64,000 nt of DNA from the NCBI RefSeq assembly GCF_003003035.1, contig NZ_PVTS01000018.1, positions 1 through 64,000 on the forward strand, read 5' to 3'. Shown here in pieces: positions 44,382-52,147 of this stretch. The DNA comes from Marinilabilia salmonicolor (GTDB lineage Bacteria; Bacteroidota; Bacteroidia; Bacteroidales; Marinilabiliaceae). Numbering within the stretch: the stretch's first letter is position 1; every line of letters begins with the position of its first letter. Under the pieces are notes generated by a model that saw nothing but the letters and a program-made list of their open reading frames with translations, did no database searches and was not told the DNA's origin. The position numbers and the translations under genes are program-made.

Positions 44382-44632
44382 ATAATGCAATAGGTAAAGT
44401 AGTCAAGAATCTCTGGGTGGTTAATGTTCAGTATTTTTTTTATCAGTAAATAATTTATCTAACCTGGTTTATTCGTAAGTTTTTGTTGTGAGATGTTGAA
44501 ATGCCAATAAATTAGGGCAACCGCAGATAAAATTGATGAAGGAAATAGTAAACTATTTTCAAGTCACTTTTATCGAGGACGCCTGAATTTAGCAGGCAGT
44601 TGAACATCGTAACAGATAATTTATGAATAAAC

Positions 44633-44765
44633 TATGCTAAGTTATTGGTCTGATGGAACTCGCATGGTTGATTGTTTACATTCTCTTTTGAGGCAATCGT
44701 TGCCTTGCCTGTTTCATTGGTGTCCGGTTTGTGAATTGAGATTGCTTCACTACGTTCGTAATGAC
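44633..44765. repeat. Composite dispersed repeat
   Basis: The left part (44633-44722) matches the minus strand of 17375-17482. The right part (44713-44765) matches the minus strand of 34571-34624. The two repeat modules therefore co-occur here. The rest of the 668-bp gap between the fusion gene and the HDAC-like gene has no gene. Confidence 0.65.
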
Positions 44766-44893
44766 GAGCCTTTGCAGGATATTGAGGGGTGGTGGGGTCA
44801 TTGCAGACAATCGTGATTTTTTTAATAAACTTCTGCCTTAAAACTCATTATCTTATTTTAAATCTCTAACTTCTAATCTCTAACATCTAATTC

Positions 44894-45898
44894 ATGATCG
44901 TCATAGAAAAATACAACGACAGTCTTCACAATCCCTACTGGAAATTTCAGCTGGGACCTGAGGCTTACGAAATTAAGGACACCCCCATGCGGGTGGAAGC
45001 AATAAAAAAAGTACTTCGGGAAGATAAACGCTTTAAGTTTGTCACTGCCAGGGAGTTTCCCGAGCGGTACATTGCCAAAATTCACCCCTATCACGATTAC
45101 ATCAAAAAAACGGCAGCGTCGATGAAGGAGGGTGAGGAGTTTTATCCCGATTTATTCCCGGGAGAAGGAGCACATCTGCCCAAGGTAGTGGATTCCCCGC
45201 TGTGGGGAGGTATCTGGTGTACCGATGCGGTGACGCCCATTACTCAAAAAACCTATGATGTTGCCAGAGCTTCGGCAGAGACAGCCCTGACAGGGGCAGA
45301 GATGCTGCGCGACCACAAACAAAACCGGGTTTATGCATTATGCCGGCCATCGGGCCATCATGCCGGACCACGGGTGTTTGGGGGTTATTGTTACTTCAAT
45401 AATGCAGCAACAGCTGCTGAGTATTTGTTGCCCTCGGGGACGGTGGCCATTGTCGATCTGGATTTTCATCATGGAAACGGCACTCAGGAATTCTTTCAGG
45501 AAGTGAAATCTGTTTTTACTGCTTCTATTCATTGCGATCCTTCCATTGAATATCCTTATTTTTGGGGTTATGCTGATGAAAAGGGGAAGGGACAGGCTGT
45601 GGGAACCAATCACAACGAGCCGCTTCCCAAAAAGACGGAACTGCACGAATATCTTAAGGCTGTGGGGCGAATTGTAGAGAAAATCAGAGCCTATCAACCG
45701 GCTTTTTTGATTATTGCTGCCGGTTTCGATACACACGAAGACGATCCCATCGGGGGATTTAATTTGCATACCCACGATTATTTTGAGATCGGAAAAGCGT
45801 TTAGTTTGCTCAATATACCAACATTAATTTGTCAGGAAGGGGGATACAATACAGCAACTGTTGGCGAGTGTGTTAAGAACTTTTTGCTGGCGTTTTAG
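44894..45898 (+). CDS. HDAC-like / acetylpolyamine amidohydrolase
   Basis: This 334-residue arginase-deacetylase fold enzyme has the Zn hydrolase signature: CRPSGHHAGPRVFGGYCYFNN (catalytic His155/His156), IVDLDFHHGNGTQEFF (Zn Asp/His), SIHCDP, and IIAAGFDTHEDDP (second Zn Asp). Closest in plan to bacterial acetylpolyamine and acetyl-amine deacetylases, it removes an acyl group from an amine. It follows the ATP-grasp/S58 fusion gene on the same strand but across a 668-bp repeat-rich gap, so the link is only suggestive. The ATG at 44894 is preceded by a tract of CTAAC/TTCTAA repeats. Confidence 0.85.
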   Translation: MIVIEKYNDSLHNPYWKFQLGPEAYEIKDTPMRVEAIKKVLREDKRFKFVTAREFPERYIAKIHPYHDYIKKTAASMKEGEEFYPDLFPGEGAHLPKVVDSPLWGGIWCTDAVTPITQKTYDVARASAETALTGAEMLRDHKQNRVYALCRPSGHHAGPRVFGGYCYFNNAATAAEYLLPSGTVAIVDLDFHHGNGTQEFFQEVKSVFTASIHCDPSIEYPYFWGYADEKGKGQAVGTNHNEPLPKKTELHEYLKAVGRIVEKIRAYQPAFLIIAAGFDTHEDDPIGGFNLHTHDYFEIGKAFSLLNIPTLICQEGGYNTATVGECVKNFLLAF

Positions 45899-46336
45899 AA
45901 GTAACATAATTGTTACGCAATTATTTTTTTGTCCACGAATTTTACGAATTTTGGAGGATGTCAAAAAAGTTAAAGTTTCAGAAAACCGAAAACCATCCTT
46001 GCTAACGCAAGTGTGTATTTCAAAAATTAACACAGAGCACGCAGAGTTTATCACAGAGACGCACAGAGAAAAAATGGACTTTTTAGACTGCCTCATTAAA
46101 CGGCATCGCCGTTTTTAAATAAAACTGTTGCTCGGCTCTGCCGCTTTTTTTCAGGAAAACAGTTATTTAGCCCAGTTTATCCGTTTTATTGCAAGGATTG
46201 ATAAAAGCAAAATGTTTTTTTAAGGCGTTATCGAACTCACTTTGTTTGTTTCGGGTGATCTCCACGGACAGGCACCAATGCTTTGGCTAAGTTTTAGTAT
46301 ATTGGAGACATTGGAAAAGTAAATAAAAACAACTAA
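45899..46336. other. Intergenic spacer with hairpins
   Basis: It contains a short terminator-like hairpin (AAACGGC/GCCGTTT, 46098-46114, followed by TTAAAT) and a tract of ACACAGAG-like words at 46027-46070. I see no gene. Open frames here lack protein-like composition. Confidence 0.5.
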
Positions 46337-47215
46337 ATGTTGAAAAGAATTAAGGAAAAACTATCGTGGCGTAATGGGCTGTTGGTTGTGGGTGGCTTGC
46401 TGATTGTTGCCTTTTTTGCATATATCTTGTTCAAAATTCTCGTGCCCCATGCAGGCAGCCCTGTCATAATTGCTGATATTAATACTGCCGATTCTATTGT
46501 GATCCATTCTGACAGTGTGGTGAAACCGGTCCTTTATTCACACGTGCCTGACTTATCAGAACTGTCTGTCAAAGACCGCAAGAAGCGATTTATTCATCTG
46601 ATGCTGCCGGCAATTCTTCTGGCACAAGAGAAAATAGCCGTCGAACGGATTCAGGTTGAGCAACTTCTTGAAAATGCGAAGGAGCAAGGTTTTTCTTCCG
46701 AAGACAGCGTAAAGCTGAATCGTTTTTTGGAGAAGTTTAATGCCCAAAACGAGCGGGATTTGCTCAACCGTCTGCATCCGCACCCCTTAAGTATTATCCT
46801 TGCACAGGCTGCCATTGAGAGCGGATGGGGTAGTTCCAGGTTTTTTAAAGAGGCCAACAACGCTTTTGGAATTTGGTCCTACAACAGTAATGAGCCGCGC
46901 ATTGTGGCGGGGGAGTCGCGAGGGGAGGACGCGATTTTTCTGAGAAGCTATGACACACTTTTCGAATCGGTTTATGATTATCTTCTGGTGGTAGCAAGGG
47001 GGCATGCCTATAGGGATTTTCGAAATATCCGAAGGAAATCTCAAAATCCGTATCGGTTGATCTGGTTTTTAAGCAATTATTCCGAGAAACGTCTGGGGTA
47101 TGTTTCATCTCTGAGAACAATAATCGAATTCAATGATTTTATTCAATATGACCATTACCGGTTGGAGAAAATTGATAGAAATGATGAAAACTGGAAGAAA
47201 TTGCTGGATTCATAG
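46337..47215 (+). CDS. Bax-like glucosaminidase (peptidoglycan hydrolase)
   Basis: This 292-residue membrane-anchored protein has an N-terminal transmembrane helix (GLLVVGGLLIVAFFAYILFK, about 16-36) and a periplasmic domain. The domain has the Bax/GH73 core: HPLSIILAQAAIESGWGSSR with catalytic Glu161, NNAFGIWSYN, and the C-terminal YSEKRLGYVSSLRTIIEFND. It should hydrolyse the glycan strand next to GlcNAc, probably for wall turnover. The downstream deacetylase gene begins inside its 3' end (about 32-bp overlap), so the two are co-expressed. Confidence 0.85.
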   Translation: MLKRIKEKLSWRNGLLVVGGLLIVAFFAYILFKILVPHAGSPVIIADINTADSIVIHSDSVVKPVLYSHVPDLSELSVKDRKKRFIHLMLPAILLAQEKIAVERIQVEQLLENAKEQGFSSEDSVKLNRFLEKFNAQNERDLLNRLHPHPLSIILAQAAIESGWGSSRFFKEANNAFGIWSYNSNEPRIVAGESRGEDAIFLRSYDTLFESVYDYLLVVARGHAYRDFRNIRRKSQNPYRLIWFLSNYSEKRLGYVSSLRTIIEFNDFIQYDHYRLEKIDRNDENWKKLLDS

Positions 47216-48281
47216 ATTTATAATTTTCATTTTCTTGCCATTAACTGCTGCTTGCGCTGGCAATACATCAGGAAACAGTTCTGCCGATAACCCCGGGGAA
47301 CCTCTTTGGCAACTGGTGAACAAAGATTTTGAAGTGGTAAGTCTGGTTTATCATCGGTTTGGTGATGCCCGGTATCCCTCCACCAATACTTCTGTGTCGG
47401 TTTTTGAAAAACATTTGAAGTATCTATCCGACAATGGATTCAAATCCTACACGGTTAGTGAGCTGCTGAATGATACATCCGGGCTGGCTGACGATAGAAA
47501 AAAGGTGCTCATAACGATTGATGATGGTTTTGCTTCTTTTTATGAAAATGGCATTCCTCTGTTGGGAAAATACAAAATGAAAGCCACGTTATATGTTAAT
47601 ACCGAAAGTGTGGGGTGGGGCGATTACATTAGTTGGGACCAGTTGAAGGAACTCATGGAGAAAGGGGTGGAGATAGGTAGTCACTCGCATCGGCATAATT
47701 ATTTTGTGGATGAACCCGATTCTTCAAGAGCCGACATTTTTGAAGCAGATTTGCTGAAAGCGGAATCTCTTTTCGAGGAGCATTTGGGAATGATTCCCAA
47801 AACTTACGTTTATCCTTATGGAGAATTTTCTGCCGAGATGGTGGAGGTGGTAAAAGACCATGATTACCTTATTGCTTTCGCTCAAAATTCGGGAGTAATG
47901 AACAATGCATCTCATCCTTATGCCGTACCCCGCTTTCCGGTGGCCGGCAGTCATGTTTCCATGGAGCAGTTCATCAGCAAAGTGAATATGCATCCGGTTA
48001 GAGTTGGTAAAGCCGAACAGTTGCCTCTAATTGTAGCTTCAGGAGAGCAAATAGATTATTCAATAGAGCTTACCGGTGACAATTTGGGCGGTCCGTTTAA
48101 TTGCTTTATAGGCGGGAAATCATCTCCCCAAGCCGTCAGACGTGATGGAGATCAGCTAACTTTTTCCTTCAGCGTGCCGGCAGGCAGACGACGTACTCCG
48201 GTTACTATTACCACCCGTGACAGTGACGGTCAGTGGTATTGGTTTTCGCGGCTGTTGATAAATCCGGAAGTGGAGGAGTAG
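47184..48281 (+). CDS. Polysaccharide deacetylase (NodB homology) lipoprotein
   Basis: The protein has 365 residues from the ATG at 47184; an adjacent ATG at 47181 is equally possible. A lipoprotein signal has its lipobox at LTAAC. The NodB domain shows VLITIDDGFASFYENG (metal Asp113/Asp114) and EIGSHSHRHN (His167 and His171), then TYVYPYGEFS. A C-terminal beta domain (about 270-365) follows. It de-N-acetylates or de-O-acetylates a GlcNAc-containing glycan, such as peptidoglycan, chitin oligomer or a matrix polymer. It overlaps the glucosaminidase gene, which suggests a shared cell-wall substrate. Confidence 0.87.
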   Translation: MKTGRNCWIHRFIIFIFLPLTAACAGNTSGNSSADNPGEPLWQLVNKDFEVVSLVYHRFGDARYPSTNTSVSVFEKHLKYLSDNGFKSYTVSELLNDTSGLADDRKKVLITIDDGFASFYENGIPLLGKYKMKATLYVNTESVGWGDYISWDQLKELMEKGVEIGSHSHRHNYFVDEPDSSRADIFEADLLKAESLFEEHLGMIPKTYVYPYGEFSAEMVEVVKDHDYLIAFAQNSGVMNNASHPYAVPRFPVAGSHVSMEQFISKVNMHPVRVGKAEQLPLIVASGEQIDYSIELTGDNLGGPFNCFIGGKSSPQAVRRDGDQLTFSFSVPAGRRRTPVTITTRDSDGQWYWFSRLLINPEVEE

Positions 48282-48466
48282 AGGCATGGAGCTTGGGGCT
48301 TGGTGCAGAGAGAGACGCGTTGAGCCATGAGCTACAAGCCAATAGCTTAATTCTTAGTTAATGGCTTTTTGTTGTTAGGGCAAATAGCTTGGGATATGGT
48401 ATTGTCACAATGCTTTTCAGGGGAACCAGCACCTACGGGGGACCAGTTTGGTGGTAAAGGCGTTTC

Positions 48467-48628
48467 TATGAATGGAAAATTACGGATGAACGGAACAACA
48501 ATGTTCATTTTGCCTGGCAATCACGTTTCCACGACCATATTATCCGAAATGATGCAGAATATCAGCGAATAAAAAATTACATTATCCGCAATCCCACAAA
48601 ATGGCATGATGATTCATTGAATACATAA
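48467..48628 (+). pseudogene. Remnant of a REP-associated tyrosine transposase (RAYT)
   Basis: An open stretch of 53 codons without a start encodes NNNVHFAWQSRFHDHIIRND, then IKNYIIRNPTKWHDDSLNT and a TAA. This is the characteristic C-terminus of Y1/TnpA-REP transposases (FxWQxxFHDHIIR...YIxxNPxxW). The catalytic N-terminal half with its HUH and Tyr is missing. These enzymes mobilise REP palindromes, which fits the several palindromic repeats in this window. Confidence 0.7.
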
Positions 48629-48837
48629 TGTGAAGACGTAGTGTGTTATGTCTCCTGATCAACCAAGCTATAATGGCCGCAACCTATTGAAAAGCGTAAA
48701 GAATTAAAATGAACAGTAGAAAATAGATTAAAAATTGGGCTGCTGACATTTTCAGCAGCCCCTGTGTAAACAATGCTTGCGCCAGCAAGGCCTGAAAGTG
48801 GATATCCCGAAATATCACTTCAGTATTCGCTTCAAGG

Positions 48838-48970
48838 AGGCTGTCTCAAAAGTATAATATTCCAAAGGTGTGTCATGTTGAGCGCAGTCGAAACATTTGT
48901 CTTTCAATGGGAAAGATTCTTCGACAAGCTCAGAATGACATCAAATTTGAACTTTTGAGCCAACAGCTAA
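48838..48970. repeat. Inverted dispersed repeat
   Basis: Outer arms GCTGTCTCAAAAGT and ACTTTTGAGCCAACAGC surround inner arms GTCATGTTGAGCGCAGTCGA and TTCGACAAGCTCAGAATGAC. Words of this inner type occur in intergenic repeats of many bacteria. The unit separates the RAYT remnant from the 3' end of the TonB receptor gene. Confidence 0.6.
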
Positions 48971-48982
48971 GAGCTACCAGCT

Positions 48983-51397
48983 TTAAAATTTCATCACCAC
49001 CTGTCCCATAAAATACCTCCCGGCCATGGGATAGTAATAGGCCCAGGTCTGTTCTTGTCCCTGCTCGTACCAGTTGCCGCCATAGGCATTGCTTTCGTAT
49101 TTATGATCCAGAGCGTTGTGGATGGTGAATTGCAAATCCAGTTGTTTGAAGGATTTTGGGAACAGCGACCAGCCAAGCATCAGGTCATTCACAAAATAGG
49201 CATCCAGTTTCCTTGCCTCGCTTTCGGTGTTGTCAAAGTATTGTTCACCTACATATTTGCTTAATACTGAGATGCTGAAATCTTTTAGTGGCTCTATGGT
49301 AAGGTTGCTGCTTCCTGTTATGGATGGAGAATAGGCAATCTGGGTATCTCCATGGTCTTTGGTGATAATTTCTTCTGACCAGTTTTCATCATAATTTACA
49401 GCCGTTTCCACATAGTCACTGATGATATTCCGGCTGAGGGTGATGTTGAGATCCCAGTTCAGCCAGGAGGCTGGTTGTATGGCTGTCATCAGTTCCAATC
49501 CGGCACGATAACTGTTCTCCACATTGGTCATGATATCATTGCCCACATTGTTTTTTTTGCCAGTAGGGATCAGCTGGTCGTTATATAACATGTAGTAAAA
49601 GTTGATACCGCTGCTAAAAGTGGCAGACTGAAAATAGTGTCCAAGTTCTATGTCATACAAGCGTTCAGCTTGTGGAGTTTCATTGGGTAAGTTCTTGGCC
49701 TCCTTAAAATTGGTGCGGGTGGGTTCACGGTTCGAAATACCAGCAAAGATGTAGAGACTGTTTTGCTGATCGGGAGTGAAGTAAAATCCTGCTTTGGGAT
49801 TTATGAAGCTGAAATCATGCTCCTGAGTCAGGGACATCAGGTCATCATCCTCGCCCGACATTTCGTAGTTGATACCGCGATACTGTACATCCACAAATGT
49901 TCTTAAAGCCGGAGAAACCTGCCAGTTGAGCTTGGAGAACAGGTTGTATTCGGTTTTTAGCCCGTTGTTGTAGTACCAGGTATGCTCTTTTTCGGTGTTC
50001 CCGGCATAGCGCATCCAGATCAGGCGACCAAAGTGATTTCCGTCATATTGGTTCCATCCTCCGCCGAAGGTAAAATCCAGCCCGGGCAGGAGGGACGCAT
50101 TTCCCGAAAGGGTGGCGCCATAGAAATCATTGCCCATCCATTTGCGGCGTATCAGATCGGTGTTCTCAATGGTGGCATCTCCGATGTTGATATTGGGGAG
50201 GGCATAATCAGCAAAAGCCTCGTCTTCTTTGTACTGTTCGTAATATCCATCGCCACGTGTGTAGTGAAGGGCGGCAGTAAAGTGGAGCCGGTCGCTGGGG
50301 GCCACGCTGTAAAAAAGCTGTGAGTGTGTTTGTTTGTAATTGTCGGTCTGGTCTTCGTAATACTGCTCGTTGCCAAACTCGTCGGTGTAAACGCCCGCGG
50401 GATTGTATTTGCGGTTGGTTTCGAGCAGTTCCTGCGGTACACCCCACCAACTGATTCCGGTTTCCTGATCACCATGAAGAACGATCATCTTCAGGAAGCT
50501 GTGATCGAAGTGCATGGTTCCACTCAGGTAAAGGGACTGGTGGTCGGAAAAAGCATTGTGGATGTATCCGTCGCTTTTCAGGCGGGAATAGCGGCCTTCG
50601 AAAGAGAATTTGTCGTTGATCATACCGGTTCCCATTCGCAGGCTGTTTTTGAGCGTGTTGAAAGATCCTGCAGTGGAGGACAGTTCGGCATAGGCACGGG
50701 GCTCGCTGGTGGTGGTCTGAAAGTTGACGCTTGCCCCAAAAGCTGCTGAACCCTGGGTGGATGTACCTACCCCCCGTTGTATCTGAACATTTTCAACGGA
50801 GTTGGCAAAATCGGGCATGTTGGCCCAGAAAACACCTTGGCTTTCGGCGTCATTTACCGGTACACCATTCATAGTCACATTGATTCGGGTAGGATCGGTT
50901 CCCCGAATGCGAAAAGCGGTGTATCCCAGGCCGGTGCCACTTTCCGAAGTGGTGATTAGTGAGGGGGTGAGCTTCAGCAGGGAGGGAATGTCATTTCCGG
51001 CTCCTGCCTTTTGCAGCTCCTCTCGTCCAAGGTCGGTATGAGCCACCGGTGTTTTGTTGCCGGCACGGTAGGCTGTGACCACAACCTCCTCGGTCAGATG
51101 TGAACGGGGTGTCAAAGTCACTTTGACGAAGCTGGTTTCCGAAAGATTGATACTTTGCCGAAGGCTCTCGAATCCTAGAAAAGAAACAGTTAGAGTTACT
51201 TGCTGTTGTTGGATCTTGGAGAGCTTAAACTCCCCCTCTTGATTGGTGACGGCTCCATGATTTCCCGGATTTACTAGCACCGAAGCACCCGTCAGTAATT
51301 CTCCTTCGGGAGTGGATACCACACCGCTTAAATGGTTTTGTGAAAACATTTGGGTCGAAAAGAAAATCAGACCCACAATCAAAAATAATTTTTGCAT
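48983..51397 (-). CDS. TonB-dependent receptor under TPP riboswitch control (probable thiamin uptake)
   Basis: With the ATG at 51397 the protein has 804 residues: signal peptide (MQKLFLIVGLIFFSTQMFSQ), carboxypeptidase-regulatory-like domain (about 22-105), plug (SLLKLTPSLITTSESGTGLG, FRIRGTDPTRINVTMNGVPV) and barrel ending in FMGQVVMKF. A longer frame to 51469 would run into the riboswitch and is rejected. The TPP riboswitches upstream show that it is repressed by thiamin pyrophosphate, so it most likely imports thiamin or a precursor across the outer membrane. No PnuT or thiamin pyrophosphokinase gene follows in the window. Confidence 0.88.
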   Translation of the reverse strand: MQKLFLIVGLIFFSTQMFSQNHLSGVVSTPEGELLTGASVLVNPGNHGAVTNQEGEFKLSKIQQQQVTLTVSFLGFESLRQSINLSETSFVKVTLTPRSHLTEEVVVTAYRAGNKTPVAHTDLGREELQKAGAGNDIPSLLKLTPSLITTSESGTGLGYTAFRIRGTDPTRINVTMNGVPVNDAESQGVFWANMPDFANSVENVQIQRGVGTSTQGSAAFGASVNFQTTTSEPRAYAELSSTAGSFNTLKNSLRMGTGMINDKFSFEGRYSRLKSDGYIHNAFSDHQSLYLSGTMHFDHSFLKMIVLHGDQETGISWWGVPQELLETNRKYNPAGVYTDEFGNEQYYEDQTDNYKQTHSQLFYSVAPSDRLHFTAALHYTRGDGYYEQYKEDEAFADYALPNINIGDATIENTDLIRRKWMGNDFYGATLSGNASLLPGLDFTFGGGWNQYDGNHFGRLIWMRYAGNTEKEHTWYYNNGLKTEYNLFSKLNWQVSPALRTFVDVQYRGINYEMSGEDDDLMSLTQEHDFSFINPKAGFYFTPDQQNSLYIFAGISNREPTRTNFKEAKNLPNETPQAERLYDIELGHYFQSATFSSGINFYYMLYNDQLIPTGKKNNVGNDIMTNVENSYRAGLELMTAIQPASWLNWDLNITLSRNIISDYVETAVNYDENWSEEIITKDHGDTQIAYSPSITGSSNLTIEPLKDFSISVLSKYVGEQYFDNTESEARKLDAYFVNDLMLGWSLFPKSFKQLDLQFTIHNALDHKYESNAYGGNWYEQGQEQTWAYYYPMAGRYFMGQVVMKF

Positions 51398-51403
51398 GAC
51401 AAA

Positions 51404-51434
51404 GCAGTTAAAGTTTAAAATAAAACTGAACTGC
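51404..51434 (-). promoter_or_regulatory. Hairpin before the receptor start codon
   Basis: GCAGTT (51404-51409) pairs with AACTGC (51429-51434), just upstream of the receptor ATG at 51397. It may be the expression platform that hides the ribosome entry region when TPP is bound. This is inferred from position. Confidence 0.35.
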
Positions 51435-51448
51435 AATGAGGAAAATAT

Positions 51449-51526
51449 CATACATTCCCTTGCCGGCATTACCCGGCCAGGTTCAGAGGGTATGATCTCA
51501 GCCTTATATCAGGCACCCCATTGTAG
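51449..51526 (-). ncRNA. TPP riboswitch (proximal to the receptor)
   Basis: On the minus strand the conserved THI-box segments appear in order: GGGGTGCC, GGCTGAGA, ACCCTCTGAACCTGG and GGTAATGCCGGCAAGGGA. These form the pyrimidine- and pyrophosphate-sensing arms. It ends about 50 bases before the TonB receptor ATG, so control of translation initiation or early termination is expected. Confidence 0.9.
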
Positions 51527-51532
51527 TTAAAA

Positions 51533-51728
51533 TAGTGTCAGTCCATAAAGCACCATTTGCTTCGTTACGCTTGCCGCCAAAATACTCATCCCGATTGTGC
51601 TTTTTGTTGGTTTTTTATTTAAAAAACCTTACAAAAGCTACTTCGGGACTCCGTTTTTGGCGTCATCGCAAGCCCCCAAAAAAAAAATCGGGGCAGGCTT
51701 TGCAACTGGCACTTTCTGACCAAACACA
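51533..51728. repeat. Partial copy of the MITE-like repeat between two riboswitches
   Basis: It shares TCCATAAAG, CGTTACGCTTGCCGCC, AAAATACTCAT, ACTCCGTTTTTGGCG and CTGGCACTTTCTGACCA with the left half of the element at 41725-42058, plus an inserted A+T-rich stretch. It lies inside the leader between the two TPP riboswitches. Confidence 0.7.
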
Positions 51729-51890
51729 TAGAATTGTACAATTGCTGCTAACTCGATACACAGCATTTTATTAGTGATTAGTTTTTAGTCAGTAGTTAAT
51801 AGAATCTTCAGACAGATGAGTTTAATCATCTATTCTCTACTGCCTATTCACCAAAAACTAAAACAACCGGGAATGATTATAAAAGGAGGG

Positions 51891-51965
51891 AACATCTCCC
51901 TGCGCCGGCATTATCCGTCTCAGGTTCAAAGGGTCTGTTCTCAGCCATTCATTGGGCACCCCCGA
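51891..51965 (-). ncRNA. TPP riboswitch (distal copy)
   Basis: On the minus strand it shows GGGGGTGCCC, GGCTGAGA, ACCCTTTGAACCTGA and GGATAATGCCGGCGCAGGGA, a textbook THI box. It is followed by a short hairpin (AGGGA...TCCCT) and CCTTTT, which could act as a weak terminator. It lies about 365 bp upstream of the proximal riboswitch in the same orientation, with no gene between them. Confidence 0.9.
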
Positions 51966-51975
51966 TTTGTGGTTG

Positions 51976-51983
51976 CAAATATA
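51976..51983 (-). promoter_or_regulatory. -7 element upstream of the distal riboswitch
   Basis: On the minus strand this reads TATATTTG, matching TAnnTTTG, ten bases before the distal TPP riboswitch. It is the best candidate promoter for the whole riboswitch-receptor transcript. A -33 element is not obvious. Confidence 0.5.
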
Positions 51984-52147
51984 AACAGGTTTTTGAGAAT
52001 AGAAAAGGATTTACGGGTCTGAAATCCGGAAAATCAAAACAAATCAAAAAACAATCAGGATATACACCAAATTTTCTCTATTTTCGTTGTTTAAAACAAT
52101 ACTGGAAACTCCTGTTAGGGATTGGTTTGAATAATCTTAATGATACC

